A stretch of DNA of 64,000 nt. It comes from Mycobacterium sp. MFM001 (lineage in GTDB: Bacteria > Actinomycetota > Actinomycetes > Mycobacteriales > Mycobacteriaceae). The stretch is from NCBI RefSeq assembly GCF_003402475.1, contig NZ_BFAB01000003.1, positions 186,001 to 250,000 of the forward strand. The letters run 5' to 3'. Positions within the stretch are counted from its first letter, which is position 1, and each line of letters starts with the position of its first letter. The notes below the pieces were generated by a model, which was not told the DNA's origin, made no database searches, and saw nothing but the letters and a program-made list of their open reading frames with translations. The translations under genes were made by a program, and so were the position numbers. Below are positions 62,397 to 64,000 of the stretch, piece by piece.

Positions 62397-63062
62397 TCAC
62401 CCCGAGCGGCGCTCGTTGCGGCGCAGCCGCATGCCGGCCAGCAGCAGCCATGCCAGCGCCGTAACTCGGGCGATCGGCAGCATCACGCCCAGGATCGGCC
62501 AGACCAGGACGAGCGTCGCCAGCTCGGCAAAGGCAGCGAGCGCCAGGCCGATCCAAGCCAGCGGCCGCGGCAGTAGCCCCAGCGCCACGGCCGGGACCGA
62601 CATGCCGGCGACGAGCAGGCCGAGAGCCACGATGTGCGCCGGCCCCCCGATGAGAAACGCCAGGTAATACAGCGCCCGGACCAGGGCGGCGTCGCCGACG
62701 TCGGGGCGCGACAGCACCCAGCCCACCAGGCCCGTCGCACCGAGCGTGCCCGCGGCCAGGATTCCGCCGGCCAACGCCAGCGCCGACGAGCTCGCGGTGG
62801 CCCCCAACTCCCGCAGCCTGGCGCCGGCCGTCGCCGCGTAGCCGGCCAGCGGCACCGACGACGCGAACACGCCGACGGCGATGACCAGCACCGCCAGCCG
62901 CTGCTCGGCCACGTACTGCTGGACTGGGGCGGCCGGTCCGTACGGCAGCGGCATGACGCCGCCGAGCGCGACTCCGATCGCCACCGCCCCCACCAGCAGG
63001 GCGATGCATGCCGCGGCCCACAGGGCCAGCGGCGCTCCGTGCTGCGGGCGGGCGGCCATCAC
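62397..63062 (-). CDS. Hypothetical multi-pass membrane protein (221 aa)
   Basis: A 221-residue protein with about six hydrophobic segments (for example LWAAACIALLVGAVAIGVAL, and a late LATLVLVWPILGVMLPIA) and a basic C-terminus. I do not recognise a family. It replaces the genes found between Rv2407 and rpsT in M. tuberculosis. It is convergent with rnz, 7 bp apart. The first two codons are both Met, so the start could be 63062 or 63059. Confidence 0.75.
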   Translation of the reverse strand: MMAARPQHGAPLALWAAACIALLVGAVAIGVALGGVMPLPYGPAAPVQQYVAEQRLAVLVIAVGVFASSVPLAGYAATAGARLRELGATASSSALALAGGILAAGTLGATGLVGWVLSRPDVGDAALVRALYYLAFLIGGPAHIVALGLLVAGMSVPAVALGLLPRPLAWIGLALAAFAELATLVLVWPILGVMLPIARVTALAWLLLAGMRLRRNERRSG

Positions 63063-63225
63063 CGAACGATATGGTGGCGATTGCCTGTTCGAGGACCGTT
63101 TCCGCAGGCCAGTGAGCTCGGCTTTGGGAGAACTCCGCGGCTACTGATAACCTGGTCATTCGCTGCCGCCTGCCCGGCGCCTGCAGCCCAAAACTCCCGC
63201 TGAGATCGACGAAGGAACTTTTCCC

Positions 63226-63486
63226 GTGGCCAACATCAAGTCGCAGCAGAAGCGCAACCGCACCAACGAGCGCCGGCGACTGCGCAACAAGTCGGTGAAG
63301 TCGTCGCTTCGCACGGCTGTTCGCGCGTTCCGCGAGGCCACCGAGGCCGGCGAGAAGGACAAGGCCGCCGAGTTGTTGGCGTCGACCAGCCGCAAGCTGG
63401 ACAAGGCAGCCAGCAAGGGTGTCATCCACAAGAACCAGGCGGCCAACAAGAAGTCGGCGCTGGCCCGGGCGTTGAACAAGCTCTGA
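63226..63486 (+). CDS. rpsT: 30S ribosomal protein S20
   Basis: An 86-residue basic protein, [20 protein letters not shown] and so on, the classic S20 pattern. S20 binds 16S rRNA early in 30S assembly. GTG start at 63226 after GAAGGAAC. It is followed by a strong hairpin terminator. It is convergent with holA, as in M. tuberculosis Rv2412-Rv2413c. Confidence 0.98.
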   Translation: MANIKSQQKRNRTNERRRLRNKSVKSSLRTAVRAFREATEAGEKDKAAELLASTSRKLDKAASKGVIHKNQAANKKSALARALNKL

Positions 63487-63506
63487 GCCGACGCGCGACC
63501 ATACGC

Positions 63507-63534
63507 AAAAGCACCCTGAAACCAGGGTGCTTTT
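63507..63534. terminator. Bidirectional intrinsic terminator between rpsT and holA
   Basis: AAAAGCACCCTG and CAGGGTGCTTTT form a perfect 12-bp stem with an AAAC loop. The T-run on the plus strand and the complementary A-run make it work for rpsT and for the convergent holA. Confidence 0.9.
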
Positions 63535-63550
63535 ACGTCTGTTGGCGCTG

Positions 63551-64000
63551 CTAGCGGCCCCGCTCGGCGACCAGCTCGGCAACCCGCCGCACGGCGGCCT
63601 CCAGCGCGTAGTCGGCGTCGGCGGCCGCGCCCTTGACGTCGGCGTTCAGCGCGGCGACCCATCTCATCGCCGTGGCCACCATGTCGCGTGACCACCGCCG
63701 CGCCTGTTTCTGCGCCTTTTGCACCCGCCAGGGCGGCATGCCGAGCTCGCCGGCCAGCCGGTACGGATCACCCGACAGCGGCCCGACCCGACCGATGGTG
63801 TGCACCGCCTCGGCCAGCGCGTCGGCCAACACCACATGCGGCTCGCCGCGCATCATCGCCCACCGCAGGGCTTCAGCGGCGCCTTCGACATCACCGACCA
63901 CCGCCTTGTCGGCGATGTCGAAGCCCTTCACTTCGGCCTTGCCGCTGTGATAGCGCCGCACTGCGGCGGCGTCCACGCGGCCTCCGGTGTCGGCGACCAA
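63551..64000 (-). CDS. holA: DNA polymerase III subunit delta, C-terminal part (window edge)
   Basis: The last 149 residues of a HolA-like clamp-loader subunit, starting within the window edge. The segment [20 protein letters not shown], then [20 protein letters not shown], is typical of the C-terminal helical collar domain. It helps load the sliding clamp at replication forks. It lies opposite rpsT, as in M. tuberculosis. The N-terminal ATPase-like part is outside the window. Confidence 0.92.
   Translation of the reverse strand: MVADTGGRVDAAAVRRYHSGKAEVKGFDIADKAVVGDVEGAAEALRWAMMRGEPHVVLADALAEAVHTIGRVGPLSGDPYRLAGELGMPPWRVQKAQKQARRWSRDMVATAMRWVAALNADVKGAAADADYALEAAVRRVAELVAERGR

Overview
The window is high-GC actinobacterial chromosome, almost certainly from a non-tuberculous Mycobacterium. 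Its two ends follow the M. tuberculosis order rsmE-dnaJ2-hrcA ... hemW-rpfD-sirA-cysH-che1, cysA-cysW-cysT-subI, lepA, rnz, rpsT, holA. It also has MTB12-type antigens, an Rpf protein, mycothiol-linked enzymes, IdeR-type iron boxes and leaderless promoters. The species cannot be named from the sequence alone. No tRNA, rRNA, CRISPR array, insertion sequence or prophage was seen.

Layout. 1-5.4 kb: rsmE (partial), dnaJ2, hrcA, a VapB-like small protein, a carboxymuconolactone-decarboxylase-like gene coupled to an ECF41-type sigma factor, and two tandem MTB12/CFP-2 antigen genes. 5.5-28.7 kb: a mycobactin-type siderophore cluster in an unusual order. It holds a SagB-type azoline dehydrogenase, then (minus strand) mbtE-mbtF-mbtB, then (plus strand) a lysine N-acyltransferase, a stand-alone thioesterase, mbtC and mbtD, and then mbtG and mbtA, which are divergent. 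28.7-35.8 kb: an accessory block with TetR plus a mycothiol-dependent isomerase-like gene, an SDR/ferritin-like diiron/Baeyer-Villiger monooxygenase/MerR set, and an SbtA-like bicarbonate permease. 35.8-37.2 kb: mbtI, separated from mbtA by that block. 37.5-45.7 kb: catabolic genes (P450, two amidohydrolases, ALDH, zinc ADH) and a TetR regulator. 45.7-55.6 kb: hemW, rpfD, and the assimilatory sulfur genes. These are sirA-cysH-che1 and subI-cysT-cysW-cysA, each preceded by a short cysteine-codon leader ORF. 55.7-64 kb: a GH15 enzyme, a lipoprotein, lepA, a PemK/MazF-like toxin, a CBS protein, an RNase Z-like hydrolase, a membrane protein, rpsT and the end of holA.

How the genes work together. 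MbtI makes salicylate and MbtA loads it onto the MbtB carrier domain. MbtB adds and cyclises Ser/Thr to a phenyl-oxazoline. MbtE and MbtF add lysines, MbtC/MbtD supply the beta-hydroxyacyl unit, and MbtG and the acyltransferase build the hydroxamate. Four 19-bp IdeR-like boxes sit at the mbtE/acyltransferase, thioesterase, mbtG/mbtA and mbtI promoters. The SagB-type flavoenzyme lies end-to-end with mbtB, and its family oxidises oxazolines to oxazoles. The cluster may therefore make a nocobactin-like phenyl-oxazole siderophore rather than the oxazoline of classical mycobactin. This is an inference and the most interesting hypothesis in the window. Other highlights are an identical 54-bp tandem duplication of a MIRU-like element read in frame inside a P450, two leaderless cysteine-attenuator leaders, and clear TetR-type operators.
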